NCBI GenBank assembly: GCA_014843695.1
Contig: CM026401.1
Location: forward strand, 29,909,510 to 29,973,509
Direction: 5' to 3'
DNA: 64,000 nucleotides
From: Archivesica marissinica
Taxonomy: Eukaryota > Mollusca > Bivalvia > Venerida > Vesicomyidae
Part shown: positions 48,560-60,624 of the stretch, in pieces
How the letters are laid out: each line of letters starts with the position of its first letter
Position numbering within the stretch: the first letter of the stretch is position 1
Notes under the pieces: model-generated
Database searches by the model: none
What the model saw: only the letters and a program-made list of their open reading frames with translations
Told to the model about the DNA's origin: nothing
Translations under genes and position numbers: made by a program

Positions 48560-48646
48560 TTTATACGAATTTATTTTAGCTCGATTGCGAAACAAGTTAT
48601 TTCAACTTATATAAATCACTCTCGAGACCTCATTCCTGATGGAATC
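48560..48646 (-). repeat. SINE-B 3' fragment inside 41-bp array, copy 4
   Basis: 1283 bp after copy 3, equal to 94 + 29 x 41. Same 'catttag' flanks. Confidence 0.93.
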
Positions 48647-50252
48647 CATTTAGAAGTTAGTACATTAACATTTGGTTTACTCAAGTTCACATAGAAGTTA
48701 GTACATTAACAGTTGGTTTAATCAAGTTCACTTAAAAGTTAGTACATTAACATTTAGTTTACTCAAGTTCACTTAGAAGTTAGTACATTAACGTTTGGTT
48801 TACTCAAGTTCACATAGAAGTTAGTTCATTAACATTTGGTTTACTCAAGTTCACATAGAAGTTAGTTCATTAACATTTGGTTTACTCAAGTTCACTTAGA
48901 AGTTAGTACATTAACATTTGGTTTACTCAAGTTCACTTAGAAGTTAGTACATTAACATTTGGTTTAATCAAGTTCACTTAGAAGTTAGTACATTGACATT
49001 TAGTTTACTCAAGTTCACTTAGAAGTTAGTACATTAACATTTGGTTTACTCAAGTTCACACAGAAGTTAGTACATTAACATTTAGTTTACTCAAGTTCAC
49101 TTAGAAGTTAGTACATTAACATTTGGTTTACTCAAGTTCACTTAGAAGTTAGTACATTAACATTTGGTTTACTCAAGTTCACATAGAAGTTAGTACATTA
49201 ACAGTTGGTTTAATCAAGTTCACTTAAAAGTTAGTACATTAACATTTAGTTTACTCAAGTTCACTTAGAAGTTAGTACATTAACGTTTGGTTTACTCAAG
49301 TTCACATAGAAGTTAGTTCATTAACATTTGGTTTACTCAAGTTCACATAGAAGTTAGTTCATTAACATTTGGTTTACTCAAGTTCACTTAGAAGTTAGTA
49401 CATTAACATTTGGTTTACTCAAGTTCACTTAGAAGTTAGTACATTAACATTTGGTTTAATCAAGTTCACTTAGAAGTTAGTACATTGACATTTAGTTTAC
49501 TCAAGTTCACTTAGAAGTTAGTACATTAACATTTGGTTTACTCAAGTTCACACAGAAGTTAGTACATTAACATTTGGTTTACTCAAGTTCACTTAGAAGT
49601 TAGTACATTAACATTTGGTTTACTCAAGTTCACTTAGAAGTTAGTACATTAACATTTGGTTTACTCAAGTTCACTTAGAAGTTAGTACATTAACATTTGG
49701 TTTACTCAAGTTCACGTAGAAGTTAGTACATTAACATTTAGTTTACTCAAGTTCACTTAGAAGTTAGTACATTAACATTTGGTTTACTCAAGTTCACTTA
49801 GAAGTTAGTACATTAACATTTGGTTTACTCAAGTTCATTTAGAAGTTAGTACATTAACATTTGGTTTACTCAAGTTCACATAGAAGTTAGTACATTAACA
49901 GTTGGTTTAATCAAGTTCACTTAGAAGTTAGTACATTAACATTTAGTTTACTCAAGTTCACTTAGAAGTTAGTACATTAACGTTTGGTTTACTCAAGTTC
50001 ACATAGAAGTTAGTTCATTAACATTTGGTTTACTCAAGTTCACTTAGAAGTTAGTACATTAACATTTGGTTTACTCAAGTTCACTTAGAAGTTAGTACAT
50101 TAACATTTGGTTTACTCAAGTTCACGTAGAAGTTAGTACATTAACATTTAGTTTACTCAAGTTCACTTAGAAGTTAGTACATTAACATTTGGTTTACTCA
50201 AGTTCACTTAGAAGTTAGTACATTAACATTTGGTTTACTCAAGTTCATTTAG

Positions 50253-50339
50253 TTTATACGAATTTATTTTAGCTCGATTGCGAAACAAGTTATTTCAACT
50301 TATATAAATCACTCTCGAGACCTCATTCCTGATGGAATC
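50253..50339 (-). repeat. SINE-B 3' fragment inside 41-bp array, copy 5
   Basis: 1693 bp after copy 4, equal to 94 + 39 x 41. Same flanks. Confidence 0.93.
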
Positions 50340-50838
50340 CATTTAGAAGTTAGTACATTAACATTTGGTTTACTCAAGTTCACATAGAAGTTAGTACATT
50401 AACAGTTGGTTTAATCAAGTTCACTTAAAAGTTAGTACATTAACGTTTGGTTTACTCAAGTTCACATAGAAGTTAGTTCATTAACATTTGGTTTACTCAA
50501 GTTCACATAGAAGTTAGTTCATTAACATTTGGTTTACTCAAGTTCACTTAGAAGTTAGTACATTAACATTTGGTTTACTCAAGTTCACTTAGAAGTTAGT
50601 ACATTAACATTTGGTTTAATCAAGTTCACTTAGAAGTTAGTACATTGACATTTAGTTTACTCAAGTTCACTTAGAAGTTAGTACATTAACATTTGGTTTA
50701 CTCAAGTTCACACAGAAGTTAGTACATTAACATTTAGTTTACTCAAGTTCACTTAGAAGTTAGTACATTAACATTTGGTTTACTCAAGTTCACTTAGAAG
50801 TTAGTACATTAACATTTGGTTTACTCAAGTTCATTTAG

Positions 50839-50925
50839 TTTATACGAATTTATTTTAGCTCGATTGCGAAACAAGTTATTTCAACTTATATAAATCACTC
50901 TCGAGACCTCATTCCTGATGGAATC
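50839..50925 (-). repeat. SINE-B 3' fragment inside 41-bp array, copy 6
   Basis: 586 bp after copy 5, equal to 94 + 12 x 41. Same flanks. Confidence 0.93.
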
Positions 50926-52367
50926 CATTTAGAAGTTAGTACATTAACATTTGGTTTACTCAAGTTCACATAGAAGTTAGTACATTAACAGTTGGTTTAA
51001 TCAAGTTCACTTAAAAGTTAGTACATTAACATTTAGTTTACTCAAGTTCACTTAGAAGTTAGTACATTAACGTTTGGTTTACTCAAGTTCACATAGAAGT
51101 TAGTTCATTAACATTTGGTTTACTCAAGTTCACATAGAAGTTAGTTCATTAACATTTGGTTTACTCAAGTTCACTTAGAAGTTAGTACATTAACATTTGG
51201 TTTACTCAAGTTCACTTAGAAGTTAGTACATTAACATTTGGTTTAATCAAGTTCACTTAGAAGTTAGTACATTGACATTTAGTTTACTCAAGTTCACTTA
51301 GAAGTTAGTACATTAACATTTGGTTTACTCAAGTTCACACAGAAGTTAGTACATTAACATTTGGTTTACTCAAGTTCACTTAGAAGTTAGTACATTAACA
51401 TTTGGTTTACTCAAGTTCACTTAGAAGTTAGTACATTAACATTTGGTTTACTCAAGTTCACTTAGAAGTTAGTACATTAACATTTGGTTTACTCAAGTTC
51501 ATTTAGAAGTTAGTACATTAACATTTGGTTTACTCAAGTTCACATAGAAGTTAGTACATTAACAGTTGGTTTAATCAAGTTCACTTAGAAGTTAGTACAT
51601 TAACATTTAGTTTACTCAAGTTCACTTAGAAGTTAGTACATTAACGTTTGGTTTACTCAAGTTCACATAGAAGTTAGTTCATTAACATTTGGTTTACTCA
51701 AGTTCACTTAGAAGTTAGTACATTAACATTTGGTTTACTCAAGTTCACTTAGAAGTTAGTACATTAACATTTGGTTTAATCAAGTTCACTTAGAAGTTAG
51801 TACATTGACCTTTAGTTTACTCAAGTTCACTTAGAAGTTAGTACATTAACATTTGGTTTAATCAAGTTCACTTAGAAGTTAGTACATTGACATTTAGTTT
51901 ACTCAAGTTCACATAGAAGTTAGTACATTAACATTTGGTTTACTCAAGTTCATTTAGAAGTTAGTACATTAACGTTTGGTTTACTCAAGTTCACATAGAA
52001 GTTAGTACATTAGCATTTCGTTTACTCAAGTTCACATAGAAGTTAGTACATTAACAGTTGGTTTAATCAAGTTCACTTAGAAGTTAGTACATTATCATTT
52101 AGTTTACTCAAGTTCACTTAGAAGTTAGTACATTAACGTTTGGTTTACTCAAGTTCACATAGAAGTTAGTTCATTAACATTTGGTTTACTCAAGTCCACA
52201 TAGAAGTTAGTACATTAACATTTGGTTTACTCAAGTTCACGTAGAAGTTAGTACATTAACATTTGGTTTACTCAAGTTCACTTAGAAGTTAGTACATTAA
52301 CATTTAGTTTACTCAAGTTCACATAGAAGTTAGTACATTAACATTTGGTTTACTCAAGTTCATTTAG

Positions 52368-52454
52368 TTTATACAAATTTATTTTAGCTCGATTGCGAAA
52401 CAAGTTATTTCAACTTATATAAATCACTCTCGAGACCTCATTCCTGATGGAATC
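52368..52454 (-). repeat. SINE-B 3' fragment inside 41-bp array, copy 7
   Basis: 1529 bp after copy 6, equal to 94 + 35 x 41. One private change ('tatacaaattt'). The units after it are more diverse ('gaaattaatac', 'tggtgtactc'), as expected at an array edge. Confidence 0.93.
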
Positions 52455-53373
52455 CATTTAGAAGTTAGTACATTAATATTTGGTTTACTCAAGTTCATTT
52501 AGAAGTTAGTACATTAACATTTGGTTTACTCAAGTTCATTTAGAAGTTAGTACATTAACATTTGGTTTACACAAGTTCATTTAGAAGTTAGTACATTAAC
52601 ATTTGGTTTACTCAAGTTCACATAGAAGTTAGTACATTAACATTTGGTTTACTCAAGTTCACATAGAAATTAATACATTAACATTTGGTGTACTCAAGTT
52701 CAGATAGAAGTTAGTACATTAACATTTGGTTTACTCAAGTTCACATAGAAGTTAGTACATTAACATTTGGTTTACTCAAGTTCACACAGAAGTTAGTACA
52801 TTAACATTTAGTTTACTCAAGTTCACATAGAAATTAATACATTAACATTTGGTGTACTCAAGTTCAGATAGAAGTTAGTACATTAACATTTGGTTTACTC
52901 AAGTTCATTTAGAAGTTAGTACATTAACATTTGGTTTACTCAAGTTCACATAGAAGTTAGTACATTAACATTTGGTTTACTCAAGTTCACATAGAAGTTA
53001 GTACATTAACATTTGGTTTACTCAAGTTCACATAGAAGTTAGTACATTAACATTTGGTTTACTCAAGTTCACTTATAAGTTAGTACATTAACATTTGGTT
53101 TACTCAAGTTCACTTATAAGTTAGTACATTAACATTTGGTTTACTCAAGTTCACATAGAAGTTAGTACTTATATAGTATTTATTTGAGTATTTTACATGT
53201 ATACAGGAGAATTAACAGTTTACAAATAAATACAGCAGTAGGTATGAGAATAATATATTTAATATTGCAAATACGTGAAACCTATTCAAGGCATATGCTA
53301 AAGCAGCCAAACAGTTTCAAATTATTATGTGAACAACATTTGGTGCTATTAGTTGGTAAATAGTTCAGTAGGT

Positions 53374-53600
53374 TGTCCGATTAGCGCAGTGGTAAACGCG
53401 CTCGCTTCTCACCAGTGTAACCGGGTTCGATCCTCGGACCGGGAAGTATGTGAGATGGTACGGCGGTCGCCAGATCGGACTGGTGAGTTTTCTCCGGGTA
53501 CTCCGGTTTCCTCCCACACGAATGACCACATAAAAGCTTTCATCCGCGCCAACGAGAGTGATTCATATAAGTTTATAAGTAAAATAAATAAAGTTTGGAA
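53374..53600 (+). repeat. SINE-C, full-length copy with tRNA-like head
   Basis: Head 'gtccgattagcgcagtggta' with A box TAGCGCAGTGG and B box GGGTTCGATCCTC, ending 'ggaccggg'. Body 'tatgtgagatggtacggcgg', 'gagttttctccgggtactcc', 'ggtttcctcccacacgaatg', 'cgcgccaacgagagtgattc'. The tail is shortened: the 'cttcgcaatcg' part is missing and it ends 'aataaataaagtttgg'. An 89-codon frame over it is accidental. Confidence 0.9.
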
Positions 53601-53656
53601 TGTTAAAACGGGAAATGGTTAACATTTAAATGACTAGAAATAGTTCAAGAACATAA

Positions 53657-53812
53657 TACAGTCAAACCTGTCTTAAGCAGCCAGCCAATGGAATCACAGA
53701 AAGTGACTGCTTATGGTGGCTGCTTAATAGAGGTCAAATAAATAATAAAACAGTATATTATCTTGAAACTGGCTGCTTAATAGAGGTGACCATGAACACA
53801 GGTTTGACTGTA
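53657..53812. mobile_element. MITE-2, TA-flanked with 15-bp perfect inverted ends
   Basis: TACAGTCAAACCTGT at the left and ACAGGTTTGACTGTA at the right, about 156 bp. Inside, 'ttaagcagcca' and 'tggctgcttaa' repeat in both orientations. If TA is the duplicated target, the element is CAGTCAAACC...GGTTTGACTG, the Tc1/mariner pattern. No transposase. Confidence 0.88.
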
Positions 53813-53971
53813 TATAAAATCTGAACATGAAAAGAAGAACAAGAAGAGATTTTAGTTGAATAAATCGGTTGTCATGGTAATGACGACATTTTGATTGGAA
53901 CCATTCATGTGTGAACATTTTAAAAATGGTATATTTGCATTGGTCCTAGTAAATTTAGCTAATACAAGACC

Positions 53972-54107
53972 AGGCCTAGATGTTATAAAACGTTTCTCAA
54001 ATCTCAGTCTCAATCGTCTGATTGGTTCACCTGACAGTAACACTAAGAATCAACCAATCAGATCACTTGAGCTTGAGTTTGAGAACAGTTTTATAACCTC
54101 GGGGCCT
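53972..54107. mobile_element. MITE-3, imperfect palindrome with ~60-bp arms
   Basis: The left arm ('aggcctagatgttataaaac', 'tctcagtctcaa', 'gtctgattggtt') is the imperfect inverse of the right arm ('aaccaatcagatc', 'ttgagcttgagtttgaga', 'gttttataacctcggggcct'). No clear target-site duplication. Only one copy in the window. Overlapping frames (53852-54167) follow from the palindrome. Confidence 0.75.
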
Positions 54108-55110
54108 TGTCAGTGTATATACATGACAGTTCATTGCGGTACAATCATGTTACATCCTGCAGTATGAACACTATTTATGTTTATATTATGCCAGTGTATG
54201 ACATATTTGAAAATACAAACCCTCAGCTGCATTGTAGAGGACTACAGCAACACGTGCAGATGCTTTGCACCTTTCATAAATAACATTTAGATGTCTAAAA
54301 CTGTGCACCATTTTTAAATATATATCATTTCAAATGTTACATAGTGCATGTATTTTTTTTTATGAAGTTGTGCACCTGGGCGCTTGGGGAACTATTTCAA
54401 ATCATTTCTCGCTGGATCGTCGGACAGTATAGCTCGTGAAATTGGAATATGATAAATCTGCACTGGAGTGGGTCGTGGATCCTGCGCCGCCGTTGGCCCA
54501 GAAGCGCGTTGGATTGGGAACCATACGGACGGATCATTGCCGGTAATGTAAATACTATTTCATTTTAAAACATTTTTTATGTTGCATTTTGTATGTGAAT
54601 AATGCTGAAATGTGTAAATATATCCGTATCCATGGTGACATTTCATCCTTTCATTAATATCAGCATTTGAAGATCTGCCCATAAATGCGCCACATTCTGT
54701 TAAATAACTACACTGTAGTTGTAAATTACCCAACTGTGTGGAGATGTATTACCATATTGGACAATTACTAACGTTGTAAATGGTGGTTTGGTAGTTTTAC
54801 TAAAGTTGCGCTATATAGAAATGTGTGTTCTAATGAAATATAGAAATATATCAGTGAAATAAAAATGTATATGTTATTCCACTGGTTGAAATCTGGGGAA
54901 TAACACATTTTATTTCTCACTGCTTTGCATGTGTTGTACCTAGCGTATAACATGAAGTTAGCGCGAACGTTTCCGGACTCAAACTGTCAGTGATGCTGTC
55001 TCTTATGTCGTCATTTATTGCATCTAATCACGCCGTTCTAACGCCATTTATCGCACGGTCGTTTTCTACCATAAAAACACCTTTCAGCCTAAAATAATAA
55101 GAATATTTGT
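54108..55110. other. Unique DNA with one weak tRNA-like stretch, no gene supported
   Basis: 54490-54545 ('gccgccgttggcccagaagc ... ggattgggaacc') resembles a worn tRNA-like head, but no B box is convincing. Open frames are short. Nothing else recognised. Confidence 0.4.
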
Positions 55111-55114
55111 TTAA

Positions 55115-55485
55115 AGCGACATTACATCGCAAAAAGCAAATAAAATGCATTGTTCACGTATAAATGCTTTGCTACGAATAGTTCAGAACACTTTAGAATC
55201 AATAAACAGTGTTTTTGTGGTCTACAAACTTTCAAATTTGAAAGTAAGATTTCATATAACGATAAATCTGTATCACATATCGTGTTATTCAGGATACACA
55301 TGCTGTATTATGCATGAATGTCGACCCTATTTACAGTATTTTGTTATTTAACAAACCGCATATACGACGTTTGTTTATTAGTTGATATACTCAGTTTTTG
55401 AGGCAAATATTTGGAAAGAAATTATACCATATAATAGGAAATTACATTTTGCAGAAATATGCATTTTCATTGATGTAGTGTCGCT
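55115..55485 (+). mobile_element. MITE-4, TTAA-flanked (piggyBac/Kolobok-type target)
   Basis: TTAA at 55111-55114 and 55486-55489. The left end is AGCGACATTACATCGC, the right end is TGATGTAGTGTCGCT. Inner sequence is shared in inverse with 60625-60869: 'aagcaaataaaatgcatt', 'aatcaataaacagtgttttt', 'ctacaaactttcaaa'. 371 bp, non-coding; the 68-codon frame inside is accidental. TTAA targets are used by piggyBac and Kolobok transposases. Confidence 0.88.
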
Positions 55486-55539
55486 TTAAGTGAATGATCG
55501 AAACCTATTTCAATGATAGTAAACTGCAAGACTGCACTT

Positions 55540-56345
55540 ATGGACGAATGAACATGGAGAGCAAATTGTAATAGAAATCATAACTGGAGGACGTCCATGG
55601 GAGGAACGTAGAATTAGACACTGGAAATCGTCCATGGGAGGAAATTAGACTTAGCCACTGACGAAAATGGAAGGGAATTAGACACTGGAAATCGAAACTG
55701 GAGGACGTTCATGGAAGGCAAGTAGAATTATACACTGGAAATCGAAACTGGAGGACGAAAATGGAAGGCAAATGGATAAAGACTATGGACAACTGAACTA
55801 ATGGACGGATTTCGTGGACGACTTGGCATATACATGGACATTTGATAAATGCTAACGGAAAGTGGACTGGTGGACGTATTATTATGGAGGACAAATGGTA
55901 AGAGAACTCGACATTGGAGGACGAACACGGAAGTGGAAAGAGAAAATATTAATCGAAACTTGAGGACGAATATGAAAGGCAAATGGATAAAAGGCTATGG
56001 AAAACTGGACTAGTGGACGGATTTCGTGGACGACTTGGCAGAGACATGCACATTTGAACTGAGGAACAAGGTAAATGATATGTGGACTGGAGAACGATCA
56101 TTAGGGTTGGGGCGAATAGTCATAGCAATTGAAACTGGACTGTGGACAATGGAGCACTTGGTATCTAGACGAACATGTGTGGCTACGTGATACGAACACA
56201 ATTACAAGATTGTCTGGCGAATGACATGTATGCAGAGCAGCTTGACACAGAAACTCCGACGACGGATGCCACATATTGTGAGGCTAATTTACAGAACCAA
56301 TGACACAGCTGGACTGGAGGATGAACGTGGAGTGAACAATGGCAA
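55540..56345. repeat. Old degenerate G/A-rich repeat region
   Basis: Words such as 'ctggaggacg', 'atggaaggcaaatggata', 'ggatttcgtggacgacttgg' and 'gacactggaaatcgaaactg' recur at irregular spacing. Some 200-bp stretches are duplicated (about 55740-55830 against 55965-56060, both with 'ggacggatttcgtggacgac'). The strand bias, G+A on plus, gives several stop-poor minus frames that are not genes. Confidence 0.75.
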
Positions 56346-56584
56346 TCACACAACATACTGAGGGTATAAATTAGCGGAGACATTGGCAAACATCGGATAC
56401 CTGAAATACTTTACAATGTCTTTGGTGAGAAGTGGACGGCCTTCGATAGAGTACACATTCATGAAGGTACTGGCGAAATGCTCCACATGACGTACAATTG
56501 AGGATGGAACATGGAGTGTGTATGAACACGGAACAAACATGCCATTTTTATCAGTCACTGTGTGTTAAATGGTCCACAGTGCTG

Positions 56585-56800
56585 TTAGGAATGGAATGCC
56601 TAACTGTAGATAGCAGCAAACACACGTTCGTATAAACGTATTAATATATTGTGGTTAATTACCAACCTAGGAAGGCATACAAGACGCCAGAGATAGACAG
56701 CATTGGAATGCCAAACTGTATATAAGTCAGCACGCTGTATAAACCTACCGAATAATTGTGGTTAAATACCCATCTACGAAGGCATACAAGACGCAACAGA
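56585..56800. repeat. Two-copy imperfect tandem duplication, about 114-bp period
   Basis: 'ttggaatgcc' or 'tggaatgcc', 'aactgta', 'tattgtggttaa', 'ggaaggcatacaagacgc' occur in the same order in both copies (56588 onward and 56701 onward). Confidence 0.8.
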
Positions 56801-57381
56801 GAGGGAGGGGAGGCAGCTGACATAAGGCTGCTGCCGTTATGTCGTATTCCGTCAGACCGAACAAAATACTAGTTTAACTTAACGAAATTCGATATAAACG
56901 GAGCCAGTTAAATGTAAAATGATAGTGTCTGAAACGCGACTTCGAGATAAACGGATAATTCGACATAACCGACTTTGACATAACGGATGTTTTACTATGA
57001 ACAGTCATACAACGCAACGGGAAAATCGAATATCGTCCATTGAATCAATTGTATCTGGTTTCATAGGGCGAGCATGAAGCGTTCATATAACGTAGTTGGC
57101 GTCGTTATGAATGCCATAGCCTACACATGCACACACTATGTCATTGGTCTGTTAGCATATTTGACATTCAGCCTTTTGGAATGCTTAAACGTCTGTACAT
57201 GTTCGATGGACAGACACCTTCAAGTTGTAGAAACAGCAGAGCACCTTATATGTAAACTTAAAACAAATACACCAGTCATGCTAGCCATGCCATAATACAA
57301 GACTACGTGGTAGGGTATTTTTGTAAGTTTGCATATAAAGTGTTGTACTCTGTTTACAATGGGGATACAGACAGTAATAAT
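56801..57381. other. Unique DNA, possible old repeat, no gene supported
   Basis: 56880-56995 contains 'cgacttcgagataaacgg' and 'attcgacataaccgac', near-repeats that may be the end of an old DNA transposon. The 73-codon frame at 57074-57295 has no family match. Confidence 0.4.
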
Positions 57382-57764
57382 AATGAGAGACATCTGTATT
57401 TTTCTATTACCTCCCTTGGCCGATACAGTCTCGATTTATTCCAAAATGTGAATAGGTCCTTTCAGTTATAATCCTTTGTTTTTACTGTTGTGCCCTAACC
57501 AGATGTTGCGGTATGATAATTGTGATTTTATCAAACATGTGTTAATTAAGTGATAACATTATTTTACAAATAAGTACCCATTACATATACTGTAGGAGAT
57601 CTGTTGAGATATAGTAATTTAATACTCATAAGAAGCGATAGTGGGATAAACTTACTAGCATGTTGTGCAAAGGAAACAACGATAAAAACAGAGGAAAACA
57701 TTTAATAGGACATACATTCTTTTAGGGAATATTCAGGGGAAGTAACTGACCGATGTCTCTCATT
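57382..57764 (+). mobile_element. MITE-1, best-preserved copy
   Basis: Starts AATGAGAGACATC and ends GATGTCTCTCATT, a perfect 13-bp inverted pair, 383 bp overall. Interior as in 28767-29148. Flanks 'taata' and 'tgatt' do not give a clear duplication. Confidence 0.9.
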
Positions 57765-58737
57765 GATTTCATTTGATGTATGTTGAACATTTAAAAAAAT
57801 TAAGCATTCCAAAAAGCTAAATAACAAAGATGCTAATGGGCCATTCAACGAGTGTCTGTGCCAATATATGCATACATTACCTTCCTATTCACGTCCTATC
57901 TCTGCAAATAATAATATATGTGTGCCCTTTTTCTTCAAATGCAAAAATAGAACTATAATTATCTTGGGCATACCGGTATTCGGTATCCGGTCACCTAAGG
58001 TTGAATCTAGTCAGTTTCTTTTATTACAGATAAAATAATATTACGATGTAAAGTGATCATTCTTGCATTTAATACGCTAGATTAAACTCAGATTGACATC
58101 TTTTAAAATAAAACCACAATTTCACTCAAATGTGAATTCAACATGGCGTGAAAAAAGGACCTAAGTTTCGGACACCAATCAAATTGAATGAACCAGAAAT
58201 GTGTTTCCCGGTATTGGCATATAATTGACAAGTGACCATCTAAAGCCAAGCATTAGGCCCTAGTCTTCTACCGTTCCAAAAATAAACAAATACGTGTTTG
58301 CATATACATGTGTATCTCTGTGTAAGGGAGTTTTATGGTACCCGTCAATGAAACTGATGGAAACATCAACATTTACATATTTTAGAAATAAAAGGTGAAT
58401 ATTGATGTTTTTGATAAATTTCGTGTTTTATCATCTGTCATAATCCAATTAAGTACCTGCTACTGACGGCGATGACGTCATTTGCAAACAAATTCGAAAA
58501 CAGGTGGTGTACGGAAATAGGGCGATTGACGATAATATGCAACATTATCCCAATGTTGACTTTAATAAATCACCATTTTGAAAATCAATATTCATCTTGT
58601 AAACTAATCTAATCTACAATTGGCATACATTAATACATGTTAAAGATAAAGGTCTGTAAAACATTGAACATTTTATGCTAGCTATATCAATACAATATGT
58701 TAAAATTGATGTTCGCTCATTAGTTTTTTCGCTATTT
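57765..58737. other. AT-rich unique DNA, no gene seen
   Basis: No supported feature on either strand. Confidence 0.55.
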
Positions 58738-59022
58738 TACGGAGTCCAGTGGTAACACGCTGGACTGCTAATCCAGGGATCGCAGGTTCGATCCCGCGTC
58801 TGACCCTAATAAGATTAACAGTCTTTCAGATGTGACTTTAAGCCGAGGTCTCGTGTCGTTGCTTTACACCGTGTACGTAAAAGAACCAGAGGAGACCCTG
58901 GAATGGGTCTCTGTCTGTATCATTGCATTATCCTCCAACAATCTAAATTGACTAATCTATTCAGGAGACGTCGCTCATATGGGCAACCGGTAGCGACGAT
59001 ACATACACATAAAGTACACACA
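58738..59022 (+). repeat. SINE-A, nearly full length (first bases of head lost)
   Basis: Begins 'cggagtccagtggtaacacg', B box 'ggttcgatcccgcg', complete body, ending 'gatacatacacataaagtac'. The anticodon loop is CTGCTAA (GCT) instead of CTGGTAA (GGT). No target-site duplication recognised. Confidence 0.92.
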
Positions 59023-59028
59023 AGTCTA

Positions 59029-59082
59029 ATGAAAAAAATAAATAGGGCTGACACTATAATAAACAAACACTTTACCCTTCTT
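59029..59082 (+). repeat. SINE-D tail fragment
   Basis: 'aaataaatagggctgacact' and 'ataataaacaaacacttta' match the 3' end of SINE-D at 29200-29465. It lies directly after the SINE-A copy. Confidence 0.75.
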
Positions 59083-60054
59083 TGAAATTGTGACGATCAG
59101 TATGAACATGACTATATCTTTAAATGTTCAAAATGTGCATTATTGGAAGACAGTAATTGCGATCGCGACTTATAATTCTCCATTTCTTATAATATCTAGG
59201 ATGGTTGTGTCATGTTGCTAGTGTGTGCTGTTCACTAACGTGCCCAACAGTTTGTACCTTGATAGTGTGTAACGAATGCCTCACTGACAGAAGGCTGATC
59301 GCACACCACTTCCCCACCCGCTGTTGGCATGCGTGTATTCATACGTAACATCTTTATCTCAACCAGCCGATCAGAATATAGTATCAACCACACATAAAGA
59401 ACGCCTTCATCACTTGCTCCGCCTAGGGTTAGGGTCAAAACGCGTGGTGGATTTCATTATTCAGTTGGGTGGTTGAGAAAAAAGGCTTACCGTATTCATA
59501 CCATTGTAGAACGTTTTCTATACTCCGGACTTCGGTATCCGTTGTACCTAATTATTACTATCCAGTACCCAAGGGCTTGAAATTGTATCACAAAAGCGAT
59601 TAACACAAAATAAAAACGATGAAAGTTAGTGGAAGCCGTTGCATAACATTCATTATTCCTTATGCAATAAAATGTACGCAATATAGGGGCAACGTCAGAT
59701 GAGACCAATGGACCTTATTGAGTCCGGGTATATCTTCCCTACGAAAAAATTGAAAATACTTCTCTGCTTCAGTTCGAAATCATTTTTATTCTGGCGGGCT
59801 CAATGGTTTCTTTACTACATGCTTTATTTCCTGGTAATATAAAATAAATAGTTTTCAAATTCCGATTCAGTTTCTAATAGTGGCATGTATTGTTGGTGGG
59901 GATAGCTACACCCCCCTCCTTCCGGGAAATGTTGTATATACATGTACATGCATTTCCTGTATTTCATGCCGTTTGAGGAGCTGTAGCGAATCTTTCATTC
60001 ATGCATAAGTTCCTTACATTTATTTCAAATTATAGAAATGTGTGACAGTAAGTC
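59083..60054. other. Unique DNA, no gene supported
   Basis: Short minus frames (59235-59438, 59496-59708) match no family. Confidence 0.5.
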
Positions 60055-60214
60055 AGTCCGATTGGTGACGGAGCGGTTGCGGATGTCGGTGACGGAATGG
60101 TTGCGGATATCGGTGATGAAATGGTTAAATGATTTGGTTATGGAGCGGTGAATGGGGATTGGTGACACAACGGTTAAGTGGTTTGGTTACGAAACGATTA
60201 ATGGGCATGGTGAT

Positions 60215-60310
60215 CACAGGGATTCGGCACGTTTGGGGGTACTAGTATATATATTTAAGTACTTACTTAAATATATATACTAGTACCCCCAAACGTGCCG
60301 AATCCCTGTG
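60215..60310. mobile_element. 96-bp near-perfect palindrome, reduced copy of the hAT-like foldback element
   Basis: Two 46-bp arms around a 4-nt centre: CACAGGGATTCGGCACG ... and its inverse ending CGTGCCGAATCCCTGTG. The arms equal the outer 46 bp of the arms at 37012-37378; the rest is missing. Flanks 'atggtgat' and 'cttgtgat' agree at 6 of 8 positions, consistent with a worn 8-bp target-site duplication. Confidence 0.93.
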
Positions 60311-60624
60311 CTTGTGATGGAATGATTAAGGGGCTTGGTGGCGGAAGGGTTACAGTACTGGGGACGGAACTGATAATGGGCTATGCCGCGGAACGGTTAA
60401 TGGGCTTGGTAGCGGAACGGTTAAAGGGCTTGGCGACGGACTGGTTAAGGGTCTTAATAACGGATGTCGTGTTAATGTGCTTGGTTGAGGAATGGCTGAG
60501 AGGCTTCTTGGCACAGTTGAATGGTTTAGGGGGTTTCATGACGGACTAGTTATGGGACTGGTAGCATGATTGTTGATGTGCATGGTAACGGAATGGTTAA
60601 CGTGCTTGATAGCAGAGTTGATAA

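Larger units (their letters stand above)
45206..53168. repeat. Satellite array, 41-bp unit, about 178 copies, with seven in-phase SINE-B fragments
   Basis: Units contain 'ttagaagttagtacattaac' then 'atttggtttactcaagttca' plus one base (c, or t in variants). Common variants: 'acatagaag', 'acgtagaag', 'acacagaag', 'agttggtttaatc', 'acgtttgg', 'gttcattaac', 'cattgacatttag'. The order of these variants recurs in blocks, so the array is built of duplicated multi-unit segments. Every unit has stops in all frames and it encodes nothing. It is the largest single feature of the window. Confidence 0.98.

Noticed and set aside
54490..54545. tRNA-like sequence
   Set aside because: Neither a proper anticodon stem nor a B box could be drawn, and no second copy exists in the window.
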